Shown piece by piece: positions 15,910-26,300 of a stretch of 64,000 nucleotides of DNA. A program made the position numbers and the translations under genes. Each line of letters starts with the position of its first letter. Within the stretch, counting starts at the first letter, position 1. Where the stretch lies: the NCBI RefSeq assembly GCF_000718135.1, contig NZ_JOEM01000001.1, positions 558,001 through 622,000 of the forward strand. The letters run 5' to 3'. The notes under the pieces are model-generated. The model was not told the origin of the DNA and made no database searches. It worked only from the letters and a program-made list of their open reading frames with translations. The stretch comes from Streptomyces cyaneofuscatus. Lineage in GTDB: Bacteria > Actinomycetota > Actinomycetes > Streptomycetales > Streptomycetaceae.

Positions 15910-17676
15910 TCAGGCGTGCCGCGCCGCAGCCCGTCGCCGGGCGGCCATGAACAGCAGCAGGCCCGCCGCCAGCGCTGCGGCCGCCGTGCCCGAGGCGATC
16001 AGGACGGCCGATCCCGTCGCGGCGAGGCCGCCCCCGCCGCCCGTCGTGCCCGCCGAGCCTCCGTCCGACGTGGCGGACGAGGCGGACTCCGAGGGTCCGG
16101 TGGTGCCGGACGGGCTCTCCGACGAGTCCGGGGCCGGGGCCGAGGTCGGCGGGGTGGACGGTTCGCCGGAGCCGCCGTCGGTGCCGCCCGTCGTGCCGCC
16201 GGAGTCGGCGCCCTCGCCCTCACCGTTCACGATCAGGTACGCGGTGTTGTTGGCCGGCTCCGGGTCGAACGGCAGCTTCGGGTTCTGGAGCCAGGGGCCG
16301 CGGACGGTGACCGCGCCCTCCGCGCCGACCGAGCTCCTGTCGATCCGCAACTCGAACGGCAGGTCCAGGCCGCCGCCGTCCAGCACGCTCATGGACGTGT
16401 CGCAGACGTAGCGCGGTGCGGGGCTCTTCTGGTCCTCGCGGTATCCGCCGCCCGCGGTCACCGCGCGGCAGCGGTCCGGCTTCGCCGTGACGGTCGTGCC
16501 CGGCGGGACGGTGAAGTCCAGGGTGGCGACGGGCTCACCGGAGCGGACGTAGCCGACCCAGGCCGGGCCCTCGTTGCGGAAGCCGATGTCCGCCGTCACG
16601 GTGGTGCCCTCGGCCCCGGCCACCTTGTCGCCGTACGCGACGAAGTCGGCCGTGTTCTCCGTACGGAAGTCCGCCTCGTGGAAGTTGTCCCAGGGGTTGA
16701 GGTCCCCGCCCCGGGCGGTCGCGCCCTTCGCGGGGTCCTTCACCGGGACCGCCTTCAGGACGGCGCCGGTGCCGCGCTCGAAGGGGGCGCCCGCGCGCTG
16801 TGCGGTGCGCTGGGCGGCGCTGTTCTCGCGGATGCTGTAGACGAACATGTCGTAGTAGGCGCGGTCGGTGACCTCGATGGTCAGCGGGGTCGCCAGGGTG
16901 TACGTCGCGCCCGCCTCGAAGGAGCCCTCGACCGAGCAGAGGGCGGTGGTCCAGCCGGGGCCCCGGGAGCCCGGGCCGCCCTCGGTGTACTCGCAGTTGG
17001 AGTAGCGCTCGGGGATGTCGAGGCCGCGGGAGTACACCAGGCCGAGGAGGACGCCGTCGGCGGCGCGGGTGCCCCGGTTGGCGAAGGTGATCGGGGCCTT
17101 CTGCCGGTCGCCCGGGTTCGTCCGCTCCTTGAAGGGGAGCTCTTCCATGACCAGGTCGGCGCCGCCGACGGTGACCCGGGTGGTGAACGGGGTGAAGGTC
17201 GCGCCCTTCGACTGTCCGGTCACCCTGATCGTGCCGCTGTCGCCTTCCTCGCTGCCCTCGGCGGCGGTGAGCAGGAGGTCGTCGATGCCGCGGAGGCCGG
17301 GCCAGATGCCCTGGTCCGTGCAGACCGCCTTCGTACCGGTGACCTCGCAGTCCGAGGTGTCCTCCACCGCCACATGGGCGACATCCGCGATGCCGCTGAG
17401 GTCGAAGGTGACGGTGAACTCCGTCTCGTAGTCGTCGTCCCCCTCGTCCGCGCCCGGGTTGTCGAGGGTGATCCCGAGCGTGGCGTGGAGCGGCTCGCCG
17501 CTCTCCGGGTACGGGTGCAGCGCGGTCTCGGCGGGGCCGCCGATGGCGAGCACCGGGAGGCCCGCGGCCTGCGCCGGGGCGGCCGCGCCCGCGAGCGAGG
17601 CCGCGGCCAGCAGACCTGCGGCGGCGAGAGAGCCCGCGGCGCGGCACAGCGCGGCTCTCGGGGAGAAGCGTGTCAT
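15910..17676 (-). CDS. Secreted cell-wall protein with LAxTG class E sortase signal
   Basis: A 588-residue surface protein. Signal peptide about 1-38 (AGAAAPAQA-AG). The body (about 40-490) is beta-rich with DUF11/Ig-like stretches and two or three Cys pairs (CEVTG..AVC; CEYTEG..ALC; RCRA..YVCDT). A Gly/Ser/Thr/Pro stalk (about 500-550) leads to LAATGS, a hydrophobic helix (AVLIAS...LLLF) and a basic tail (ARRRAAARHA). LAxTG rather than LPxTG is the motif used by Streptomyces class E sortases. No sortase gene is nearby. Likely covalently anchored to peptidoglycan; ligand unknown. Confidence 0.86.
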   Translation of the reverse strand: MTRFSPRAALCRAAGSLAAAGLLAAASLAGAAAPAQAAGLPVLAIGGPAETALHPYPESGEPLHATLGITLDNPGADEGDDDYETEFTVTFDLSGIADVAHVAVEDTSDCEVTGTKAVCTDQGIWPGLRGIDDLLLTAAEGSEEGDSGTIRVTGQSKGATFTPFTTRVTVGGADLVMEELPFKERTNPGDRQKAPITFANRGTRAADGVLLGLVYSRGLDIPERYSNCEYTEGGPGSRGPGWTTALCSVEGSFEAGATYTLATPLTIEVTDRAYYDMFVYSIRENSAAQRTAQRAGAPFERGTGAVLKAVPVKDPAKGATARGGDLNPWDNFHEADFRTENTADFVAYGDKVAGAEGTTVTADIGFRNEGPAWVGYVRSGEPVATLDFTVPPGTTVTAKPDRCRAVTAGGGYREDQKSPAPRYVCDTSMSVLDGGGLDLPFELRIDRSSVGAEGAVTVRGPWLQNPKLPFDPEPANNTAYLIVNGEGEGADSGGTTGGTDGGSGEPSTPPTSAPAPDSSESPSGTTGPSESASSATSDGGSAGTTGGGGGLAATGSAVLIASGTAAAALAAGLLLFMAARRRAAARHA

Positions 17677-17770
17677 CGGGGACCTCTGGTACGTGGGGGG
17701 CGCTGTGTGACTGCTGTGAGGCAGTACGGGTTCGACCGCGCAGCTCCCCGAAGAGTTGCCCGGAGAAAGA

Positions 17771-19651
17771 TCACGGATTGGGTACGGGTGTGTTCCCCAC
17801 GCCCTCGATGCCCGCCCCGGCCTCAGCCGTCCCCTTCGGCGGCACCACCGGAATCCCCAGGAACGGCAGCTTCAGCGCGCCGAACGCCTCCTTCGGCACG
17901 GCGGGCGCGAGCGGTTCGACCGGGGTGAGCCGCTCGTAGGCCGCGTCCTGCTCCGGGCGCGGGTCCGCCTCGCCCTTGTTGGGCCAGAAGGACATCGCGC
18001 GCTCCGCCTGGGCGGTGATGGTCAGCGAGGGGTTGACGCCCAGGTTGGCGGAGACCGCCGAGCCGTCGACGACGCTGATGCCGGGGTGGCCGTACAGGCG
18101 GTGGTACGGGTCGATGACGCCCTCCTCCGCGCTCGCGCCGATCGGGCAGCCGCCGAGGAAGTGGGCGGTGAGCGGGGTGCCCATCAGCTCGCCGACGTTG
18201 GACCCGGCGAAGCCGTTGATCTCCTCGGCGAGGAGCGTGGCGCTGCGGGTGGCCTCCGGGATCTGGGTCGGGTTGGGCGCGCCGTGGCCCTGGCGGGCGG
18301 TGAGCAGGCCTTTGCCGATGCCGCCCGGTTTCCGGTACGTCGTCAGGGAGTTGTCCAGCGACTGCATGACGAGCCCGATGATCGTGCGCTCGGACCAGTG
18401 GTGGTTGGAGAGCGAACGGACGGCGAGGGTGGGGTGCTTGACCATGTTGGCGAGCCAGCCCCGCACCCGGCGGCCGCCGTAGGGGACCTGGAGGATCGAC
18501 ATCGCGCCCATGGCGTTGGAGCCCTTGCCGTACCGCACCGGCTCGATGTGGGTGTTGCCGTCCGGGTGGATCGAGGAGGTGATCGCGACGCCCTGGGAGA
18601 AGTCGGCCTTCGCGATGCCGTGCTTCTTGCGGTAACGGCGGTCGCTGGTCTGGGAGCCCACCAGCGCCTCGGAGTTGGTCCGGGTCAGCTCGCCGAGCTT
18701 GGCGGAGAGCCGGGGCAGCAGGCCCTTGTCCTTCATGGTGTGGAGCAGGGTCTGGGTGCCGTACGTGCCCGCCGCGACGACCACCTTGCGGGCCCGCAGC
18801 CTGGTGGGCTTCGCCTTGCGGCGGCGGTCGGTGGGGACGGTGAGGACCCGGTAGCCGCCCTCGGGGTCGTCGGTGACGGCGACGACGGAGGTCATCGGGT
18901 GGATGACCGCTCCCGCCTTCTCGGCGAGGTGGAGGTAGTTCTCGTTGAGGGTGTTCTTCGCGCCGTGGCGGCACCCCGTCATGCACTCGCCGCACTCGGT
19001 GCAGGCCTTGCGGGCGGGTCCGGCGCCGCCGAAGTACGGGTCGGGGACGGTGTCGCCGGGCTTGGCCTTGGCCGTGCCGTCGGCGTCCTTGCCGTCGCCG
19101 AAGAAGACGCCGACCGGGGCCAGGTGGAAGGTGTCGCCGACGCCCATCGCCTCGGCGGCGGCCTTGAGGTGGATGTCGGAGGGGGTCATGGTCGGGTTGA
19201 GGCGGACCCCGAGCATCCGGCGGGCCTGGTCGTAGTACGGCTTGAGCTCGTCCTGCCAGTCGGTGATCGATGCCCACTGGCGGTCCTGGAAGAACGGGGC
19301 GGGCGGCACGTACAGCGTGTTGGCGTAGTTGAGCGAGCCGCCGCCGACCCCGGCGCCCGCGAGCACCATGACGTTGCCGAGCAGGTGGACGCGCTGGATG
19401 CCGAAGAGGCCGAGCGCCGGGGCCCAGAGGTAGTTCTTGAGGTCCCAGGAGGTCTTGGGGAGCGTGCCGGGGGTGAAGCGGCGGCCCGCCTCCAGGACGC
19501 CGACGCGGTAGCCCTTCTCCGTCAGCCGGAGCGCCGAGACCGCGCCCCCGAAGCCCGAGCCGACGATCAGGACGTCGTAGTCGTACGCGGCGTCGTCCTC
19601 GGCCGGGACATGGCTCACGGGCTGTTTCTGGGCAGGGCTGTCCTGGGACAT
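17771..19651 (-). CDS. GMC-family FAD oxidoreductase (cholesterol oxidase-like)
   Basis: A 626-residue flavoprotein. The Rossmann FAD motif VLIVGSGFGGAVSALRL is at about 27-43; GAGVGGGSLNYANT (about 98-112) is a second FAD-contact segment, and the C-terminal HFLGGCPIG...DGSAVSANLGVNPSLTI block carries the GMC active-site His and the FAD end. A Cys cluster CTECGECMTGCRHG (about 220-233) resembles a small Fe-S or metal site, known in a subset of these proteins. Start ATG at 19649-19651. It lies 49 bp downstream of the succinic semialdehyde dehydrogenase gene on the same strand and may be co-transcribed. Substrate unknown; 'cholesterol oxidase' is a family label only. Confidence 0.88.
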   Translation of the reverse strand: MSQDSPAQKQPVSHVPAEDDAAYDYDVLIVGSGFGGAVSALRLTEKGYRVGVLEAGRRFTPGTLPKTSWDLKNYLWAPALGLFGIQRVHLLGNVMVLAGAGVGGGSLNYANTLYVPPAPFFQDRQWASITDWQDELKPYYDQARRMLGVRLNPTMTPSDIHLKAAAEAMGVGDTFHLAPVGVFFGDGKDADGTAKAKPGDTVPDPYFGGAGPARKACTECGECMTGCRHGAKNTLNENYLHLAEKAGAVIHPMTSVVAVTDDPEGGYRVLTVPTDRRRKAKPTRLRARKVVVAAGTYGTQTLLHTMKDKGLLPRLSAKLGELTRTNSEALVGSQTSDRRYRKKHGIAKADFSQGVAITSSIHPDGNTHIEPVRYGKGSNAMGAMSILQVPYGGRRVRGWLANMVKHPTLAVRSLSNHHWSERTIIGLVMQSLDNSLTTYRKPGGIGKGLLTARQGHGAPNPTQIPEATRSATLLAEEINGFAGSNVGELMGTPLTAHFLGGCPIGASAEEGVIDPYHRLYGHPGISVVDGSAVSANLGVNPSLTITAQAERAMSFWPNKGEADPRPEQDAAYERLTPVEPLAPAVPKEAFGALKLPFLGIPVVPPKGTAEAGAGIEGVGNTPVPNP

Positions 19652-19700
19652 GGCGCTCCTCGGTACGAAAAGGGCAGGGTTACGACGTCTCAGCGGGCGC

Positions 19701-21317
19701 TCAGCGCAGCCGGAACGCCTTCATCGCCTTGAGGCTGCGGGTCATGAACGCGGCGTACTTCTCGTCGTCCATGCCGAAGGCGGGCGCGAGCGGGATCAGC
19801 CGCTGCTGGGCGACGGTCTGGGCCTCGGTGTACTTGAGGATGCCCTCGGAGCCGTGCCGCCGGCCGAGGCCGGAATCCTTCATGCCGCCCATCGGGGACT
19901 GGACACTGCCGTAGGCGGGGGCGTACCCCTCGTTGATGTTGACGGTGCCGGTCCGCAGCCGGGCGGCGACCTCGTGGCCGCGCTTGGAGTCGGTGGTCCA
20001 GACGCTGGAGTTGAGGCCGTACGGGGTGGCGTTGGCCTCCGCGATGACCTCGTCCTCGTCGCTGAACCGGTAGACGGCGACGACCGGGCCGAAGGTCTCC
20101 TCGGTGCAGACGGCCATCGGCGCCTCGACGCCGTCCAGGATGGTCGGCTCGTAGAAGAGCGGGCCGATGTCGGGGCGCGCGACCCCGCCCGCGACGAGCG
20201 TGGCGCCCTTCTCGACGGCCTCGGCGACATGCCGGGTGACCGTCTCCAGCTGGCGTTCCCCGACGAGGGAGCCCATGTCGGCGCCGTACGCGAGGGAGGT
20301 GCCGAGCCGCATGGCCTTGGTCCGGGTGGCGAACCGCTCCACGAAGTCGTCGGCGATGGACTCGTGGACGTACAGCCGCTCGATGGAGATGCAGAGCTGT
20401 CCGGCGGAGGAGAAGCAGGCGCGGACGGCGCCCGCGGCGGCCTTCTCCACGTCGGCGTCCTTCAGGACGAGCATGGCGTTCTTGCCGCCGAGCTCCAGCG
20501 ATACGCCGACCAGCCGGGAGGCGGCGCCGATCGCGACCTCGCGGCCGGTGCGGGTGGAGCCGGTGAAGGAGACGTAGTCGGCGCGGCTGACGACCTCGGG
20601 GCCGACGACGGGTCCCTCGCCCAGCACGATCTGGAAGACCTCGGCGGGCAGTCCGGCCTCGATGAGCAGGTCACGGGCCCACAGGGCGGTGAGCGCGGTC
20701 TCCGTGTCGGGCTTCATCACGACGGCGTTGCCGGAGACGAACGCGGGCAGCGCGTCGCCCACGGACAGCTCGAAGGGGTAGTTCCACGGGGCGATCTGGC
20801 CGATGACCCCGCGCGGCTGGCGCAGTTCGGTGACCTTGGTGAGGGTCGGGACGACCCCGGTGTGGCGGCGCGGCTTGAGGTAGGCGACGGCCTTGCGCCC
20901 GTAGTGGCGGGCGGCGACGGCGACGGCCTGCACCTCCTCGTGGGCGTGCAGGCGGGCCTTGCCGGTCTCCAGCTGGATGAGGTCGAGGACCTCGGACTGG
21001 CGGCTGAGGACCAGGTCGTGGAAGCGCAGCAGGATCGCGGCCCGCTGCCGTACGGGGGTGGCGGCCCAGGCGGGCTGGGCGGCGCGGGCCCGGTCGAAGG
21101 CGGTGGCGACGTCCTCGGGGGTGGACTCGGGCAGGTCGGCCAGCTTCTCCCCGGTGAACGGCGTGTGGTTGGCCGTGCGGCCCGATCCGACGACGCCGCG
21201 GGTCAGCTGGGCGATCACCTCGGGGGTGACCACATCGGCGGCCGTGCGCACGCCGGCGGGGGCGACCGCGACGGGGTTCGTACCGAGAGGGGCGTCAGGG
21301 GCCTGCGAGTCCGTCAT
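19701..21317 (-). CDS. gabD2: Succinic semialdehyde dehydrogenase (NAD(P)+)
   Basis: Aldehyde dehydrogenase family, 538 residues, oxidising succinic semialdehyde to succinate (by family). The NAD(P) motif FTGSTRTGREVA is at about 247-258, catalytic Glu in LELGGKNAM (about 273-281) and catalytic Cys in CFSSAGQLCIS (about 303-313; the invariant Cys is in QLC). The ending NEGYAPAYGSVQSPMGGMKDSG is typical. ATG at 21315-21317. It precedes the GMC oxidoreductase gene by 49 bp. The exact aldehyde substrate is inferred from overall similarity to the SSADH subfamily. Confidence 0.9.
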   Translation of the reverse strand: MTDSQAPDAPLGTNPVAVAPAGVRTAADVVTPEVIAQLTRGVVGSGRTANHTPFTGEKLADLPESTPEDVATAFDRARAAQPAWAATPVRQRAAILLRFHDLVLSRQSEVLDLIQLETGKARLHAHEEVQAVAVAARHYGRKAVAYLKPRRHTGVVPTLTKVTELRQPRGVIGQIAPWNYPFELSVGDALPAFVSGNAVVMKPDTETALTALWARDLLIEAGLPAEVFQIVLGEGPVVGPEVVSRADYVSFTGSTRTGREVAIGAASRLVGVSLELGGKNAMLVLKDADVEKAAAGAVRACFSSAGQLCISIERLYVHESIADDFVERFATRTKAMRLGTSLAYGADMGSLVGERQLETVTRHVAEAVEKGATLVAGGVARPDIGPLFYEPTILDGVEAPMAVCTEETFGPVVAVYRFSDEDEVIAEANATPYGLNSSVWTTDSKRGHEVAARLRTGTVNINEGYAPAYGSVQSPMGGMKDSGLGRRHGSEGILKYTEAQTVAQQRLIPLAPAFGMDDEKYAAFMTRSLKAMKAFRLR

Positions 21318-21547
21318 GAGGCCGAGAGTATGTCCAGCCGCACCCTTTGGGTACCCGTCGGTAACAGTTTTTCACAGGACCCGCCACCCGCTCGGGACCG
21401 CCGGCACGACCAAGCCAGTGATCGCTGGCGTCATAACCGCTGATCAGGGGCGTTCCGGCGGACCGGGCACCCGCGGTCCGCCCGCCGCGCTCCGGGATCA
21501 TGAATTCTCAGCCCCGCGCGTACGGGAGTTCCGTCGCGCCGCGTCGC

Positions 21548-23203
21548 TCAGCTCTGCGCGCCCGGCGCCCGCCAGCTGCGCAGCATGATGTCGAACTTCT
21601 CGCGGCTGGTCTCCCAGCTCTCCTGCGGGGCGGTCAGATACAGGGCGTACTCCGGGCCGCCGGACCCGCCGTAGTACATCTGGTCGATCCCGTGCCGGGG
21701 TCCCGCGTGGTCCTGGGTCTCGTGCCAGGTGAACTCCCAGAGGGAGCTGGGCCGGTCGCGGAAGATGTTCTTCTCCAGCCTGATCCGCTGGTAGCCGGGC
21801 AGCCGGTCCGCCAGCTGCTCCTCCATGTTCTGCATGTGCAGATACGGATGGTCGAAGTCCGGGTCCGGGTCGACGCTGATCCGGATGCGGTGGGCCCCGC
21901 CGTCCGGGGTGTAGTCGATCTGCCCCTCGTTCACCTCGCGCGTCCAGTCCTTCGGTACGACGAGGCTGAAGCCCGCCGGGTCGTCGACCCGGCGCCAGCC
22001 GTCGGGTATCTCCGGCGCGGGGCCCGGGTCGGTGGCGGTGGGCGGCGGGGTGGTCCGGGGCGCGGTGGGGGCCGTGGTCGTACGGCCGTCGGCCGACGCG
22101 CCCTGCCCGTACTTCATCGCGGCCAGCCCGCCCGCGCCGCCGAGAACCGCCGCCGCGACGACCACGACGAGCACCGTGCGCCACCGCCGGGAGCCGGCGC
22201 GCCGGGTGACGGGAGCGGAGGGGTGGCCCGCGACGGGGGCGGTCGGGGTCGGCGTGGAGGGGACCGGTCCGGGCAGCCGGGCCGTGGAGCCGTCCGGGCC
22301 GGCGTACGCGAACCGGTCCTCCTCCGGCACCCGTTGGGTCGGCACATGCGCCTGCGCCGAACGCGGCTCCCGGCCCTCCATGGCATCCAGCAGCATCTGC
22401 TCGGTCTCGGCGGCCGTGGGCCGGTCGGCCGGGTCCTTGCGGAGCAGCGCGGTGATGACGGGGCCGAGGGGACCGGCGTTGACGGGCGGCGGCGGTTCCT
22501 CGGTGACGACGGCCTGCATGGTGGAGATCGGGGACGTACGGCGGAACGGCGAGCGGCCCTCCACCGCGGTGTACAGGGTCGCGCCCAGGGACCAGAGGTC
22601 GGAGGCGGGGCCGGGGTCGCCGCCGCGTACCCGTTCGGGCGCCAGATAGTCGATGGAACCGACCAGTTCACCGGTCCGCGTGATCGTGGAGTCGCCCTCG
22701 ATCGCGGCGATCCCGAAGTCGGTGAGGAGCACCTGTCCGCTCCGGGCCAGCAGGACGTTGCCGGGCTTGACGTCGCGGTGCAGCACCCCGGCACTGTGGG
22801 CGGCGCGCAGCGCGCTCAGGACGTGGAGGCCGATCCTGGCCGCCTCGCGCGGCGCGATGTCGCCCTTCTCCTTGGCCTCGTCGGCGAGCGAGGGCCCGTC
22901 GACGTACTGCATGACGATCCAGGGGCGCTTGTCGTACTCGATCACATCGTGGACGGTGACGACGCCGGGGTGGGTGATGCGGGCAGCGGCGCGCGCCTCC
23001 TTCTGGGTGCGGGCGTGCAGCACGAGCCGGTCGGCCTCGGCGACGTACAGCCCGGCGGTCAGCTCCTTGACGGCAACCGTGCGGTGCAGCACCTCGTCAT
23101 GGGCGCGCCAGACCTTGCCCATGCCGCCGCGGCCCAGCACCTCGCCCAGCCGGTAACGCCCCGCCAGCACCAGTCCCGCAGCCGTGCCCTGTGATCGATC
23201 CAC
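21548..23203 (-). CDS. Membrane Ser/Thr protein kinase (PASTA-less)
   Basis: Eukaryotic-type kinase, 551 residues, GTG start at 23203. The cytoplasmic kinase domain has Gly-loop GRGGMG (24-29), Lys46 (VAVKEL), catalytic Asp144 (HRDVKPGN), DFG 162-164 and APE 188-190: all key residues are present, so active. A Pro/Ala juxtamembrane linker (about 280-340) leads to one transmembrane helix (about 343-364), a Thr/Pro spacer and an extracellular domain (about 395-551) starting PDGWRRVDDPAGFSLVVPKDW. The same kind of ectodomain closes the two kinases upstream. Likely senses an extracellular cue; targets unknown. Confidence 0.92.
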   Translation of the reverse strand: MDRSQGTAAGLVLAGRYRLGEVLGRGGMGKVWRAHDEVLHRTVAVKELTAGLYVAEADRLVLHARTQKEARAAARITHPGVVTVHDVIEYDKRPWIVMQYVDGPSLADEAKEKGDIAPREAARIGLHVLSALRAAHSAGVLHRDVKPGNVLLARSGQVLLTDFGIAAIEGDSTITRTGELVGSIDYLAPERVRGGDPGPASDLWSLGATLYTAVEGRSPFRRTSPISTMQAVVTEEPPPPVNAGPLGPVITALLRKDPADRPTAAETEQMLLDAMEGREPRSAQAHVPTQRVPEEDRFAYAGPDGSTARLPGPVPSTPTPTAPVAGHPSAPVTRRAGSRRWRTVLVVVVAAAVLGGAGGLAAMKYGQGASADGRTTTAPTAPRTTPPPTATDPGPAPEIPDGWRRVDDPAGFSLVVPKDWTREVNEGQIDYTPDGGAHRIRISVDPDPDFDHPYLHMQNMEEQLADRLPGYQRIRLEKNIFRDRPSSLWEFTWHETQDHAGPRHGIDQMYYGGSGGPEYALYLTAPQESWETSREKFDIMLRSWRAPGAQS

Positions 23204-23371
23204 GTGTGTACCCGCCCCCGTTCCTCAGCTTGCCAGATTACGGAGCACGGGCGGCGGGGCGGAACGGGGGATCGCCCACGAGACCGCACTGTGATGGTTG
23301 TCGGCACCGGACAACGGCCGTGCCGTCCGGCCCCCGGTGACGTGCGGTCAGGCGATCGGTCGGTCAGGTGG

Positions 23372-26300
23372 TCAGGCGTTCACCCGGTAGGAGGCGATGG
23401 CCTGCTGGTAGATCTCGGTGACCTTGTCGCGCTCGTCCTCCGGGCCGATGACCTGGACGATGTGATAGCGGCCGTCGACGATCATGGCGAGATTGCGGAC
23501 GTAGACCTCGCGGCCGCCGCTCTCCTGCCAGGTGAACTGCCCCTCGGCCATGGCCTGACGGCCCACGTCGACCCGGCGCAGCCCGGAGGAGGTGGCCCAG
23601 CTGGACTCCCGGAACGGCTGGAGTTCGAGCTGCTTGACGCGCTGGTAGTCCAGCGGGTCGCCGCCCGCCGCCTTCACGGTGTCCCGGCCGGGCACGACGA
23701 GGAGCGTGAACCCGTCGCTGCTGTACCGGATCTGACGGTCCGTGTTGGCGGGGCTGCGCTGCCAGTCCTTCGGTACGCCGACCTCGAAGCCCTCCGCGTC
23801 CTTGCGGAGCACGTAACCGGAGGGGAGCGCGACGGCGGAACGGCTGGTCTGCGGCTGCTGGGAGCCGGGGTCGGTGCTCGCCCCCTCGGAGGGCGCGGGC
23901 GAGCCGGAGGCGGCGGGGGGCGGTGGTGCGGCGGAGCCCGTGGACCGCCCGGGCGCGCCCTGCTGGGTCCCCTGCTCCTGCTTCGGCATGAACATGAAGG
24001 CGTACGTGATGGCCGCGGCCATCAGCAGCAGGATCAGGATCAGCAGCAGCCGGCCGAGGTGGCGCGGGGAGCGCCCGTCGCGCGGTCGGGCGGGCTCGCG
24101 CAGCACCCGGGGGCCCTTGGGCTCGCGCGGGGCGCGGGACGGGCGGGGCTCCCAGGCGTCGACGGGGTGGTGGCCGGCGGGCTCGGGGGGCAGCAGGGAC
24201 TCGTGGCGCGGCGGTGGCTGCCGCAGGTCGTGGCGTTCGGCGGGACGCTGCTTCTCCAACTGCTGCCGCTGCCGCCTGCCCTGCCGGTGGCGGCCGTGCG
24301 CGGAACCTCCGCCGAACCGGCCCCGGCGCCTGCGGACCAGCTCGCCCCGGCGGCGTACGACGGGGAGCCGGGTGGCGTCGGGCGCGGGCAGCGGGACGAC
24401 GTCGGCGCCCGCCTCGGGCTCGGGGGCGGACCGCACGAGCGAGCGCAGCCAGCCGCGCAGCTCCTCGAAGTCCGGCCGCTCGGTGGGGTCCTGGCGCAGC
24501 AGCGACTCGACGACGGGCCGCAGCGCGCCGCACTCCTCGGCGAAGGCGGGCGGCTCGGCGCAGACCATCTGCACCAGCTCGGCCGCGCTCTCCTCGGGGT
24601 AGGGGGCGTGGCCCTGGACCGCGCGGTAGAGCAGGGCGCCGAGCGCCCACAGGTCGGTGGAGGGGCCGATGGGCGGGGCGAGCTGCCAGTTGTCGTGGAC
24701 GGGACCGGCCTGCTCCGGCGCCCACCGCTCGGTGACGGGTCCGACGACCGCGATGCGGGCCTGCCGGGCGCGCTCGGCGGCGAGCGGGGTGGCGGGGCCC
24801 CGGTAGACGGCGGTCCTACGGCTGCCCGCGACGGCCTCCTCCCAGGTGGTGGAGGGGGTCCGCTCGGCGGGGAGGCGGGTGGCGGGGGCGATGGCCGCCT
24901 GGCCGGGGCGGCGGGAGTCGGCGCGCAGCGCGTCCGCGCCGGAGCCGCCCGCGGGGACGGAGCGCCCGGCGCCGGGGCCGTCGTCCCAGGTGCCGGCGAG
25001 GTGGACGCGGCGGGGCGGGCGGGGGCCCTCCTCATCGTCCTCGTCGTCATCGTCGTCGTAGGGGTCCTCGGGCGGGCTGCCCCAGGGGCCGGTGAGGCGG
25101 GGGCCGGGGAGTCCGGCGGAGGCGGGGCCGGGCTCGGTGGCGTCGGGGCCGTGGGCGTCGGGGCCCGGCTCGAAGGTGTCCGGTTCGAAGGCGTCGGGCT
25201 CGGGGCGCGGCGGGGGGAGGATGCCGGTGGCGTCCTCGTCCGTGCCGGGCGCCTCCTTGGAGAGGTTCGCCGGGGCGCTCCCGGCCGCCTGCTGACGGTC
25301 CTCGGTGACCCGGGCGGCGGCGCGCGCACCGGCCCGGTAGGCGGCGATCGCCCCGGCGCGGGCGGCCCGCAGCTGGGCGGCGCTCGCGGCCCCGGGCTCG
25401 GCGGGGGGCCGGGGGGCGGGGGTGTAGGGCACGGCGGGCGTGGCGGGACGCGGCACGAGCTCCTGGCCACCGGGGGTGCCGTACGCCTCCGGAGTCCCGG
25501 GGGCCTCGGGCGCCTTGGGGGCCTGCCCGTCGCCCCGGTCCGGGCGGTAGGCGTCGTCCTGCGGCGGCTGGGCCCGCACATACGGCGGTACGAGCGGGAG
25601 CTCCTGGCTGTCGTACGCCTCGGCCGGCGGCAGCGAGTAGGCGCCACGGCCCTCCGGCGTGCCGGGCCGCGCACCAGGCCGCGTGCCCGGCAGCTCACCG
25701 GGCTCGTCGGCGTCGACCGCCTCGACGACCGGTATCCCGAGCGTGTCGTCGGCCCCGCCGATCCCGGGCGCCTCGTAGGATCCGGGCGCCTCGTAGGACC
25801 CGGCAGCTTGATGGGCCCCGGACGCCTCGTACGCCGGCTCGTCGTCGGGCAGCGGCTCGGGGGCGTACCCGCAGAGCGCCTCCTCGGCGGCGCCCGCCGC
25901 GAGGCCGGTGAGCATCACACGGCCGTCGTCACAGACCAGCACCGTGCGGGCGGTGATGTTGCGATGGGTCCAGCCGTGCGCGTGGAGCACCCGCAGGGCG
26001 GTGAGGACGTCGGAGCCGATCTCGGCGGCCCGGTAGGGGTTCAGCGGGCGTTCGGCGAGGAGGGCGGCGAGCGGGCGGGCCGCGACGAGCTCGCTGACTA
26101 TCCAGAGCGAACCGGCCTCGGCGAACACGTCGAAGACCTGGTCGAGCCGGGGGTGGTCGGGCACCTGGGCGGCGGCCTGCGCGGCCTCGATCGCCCGCCG
26201 GACCGCGGGGTCCGTACTGCGGCGCACCGCCCGCCCGGTGGTGCGCCCGCCGACCGGCGCCCGGCCGTCGGCGTCGAGCACCTCGGCGTCCACGATCTCC

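Noticed and set aside
17756..19732. 658-residue plus-strand frame opposite the GMC oxidoreductase
   Set aside because: Low-complexity composition and no motifs; the minus-strand GMC protein has complete FAD motifs.
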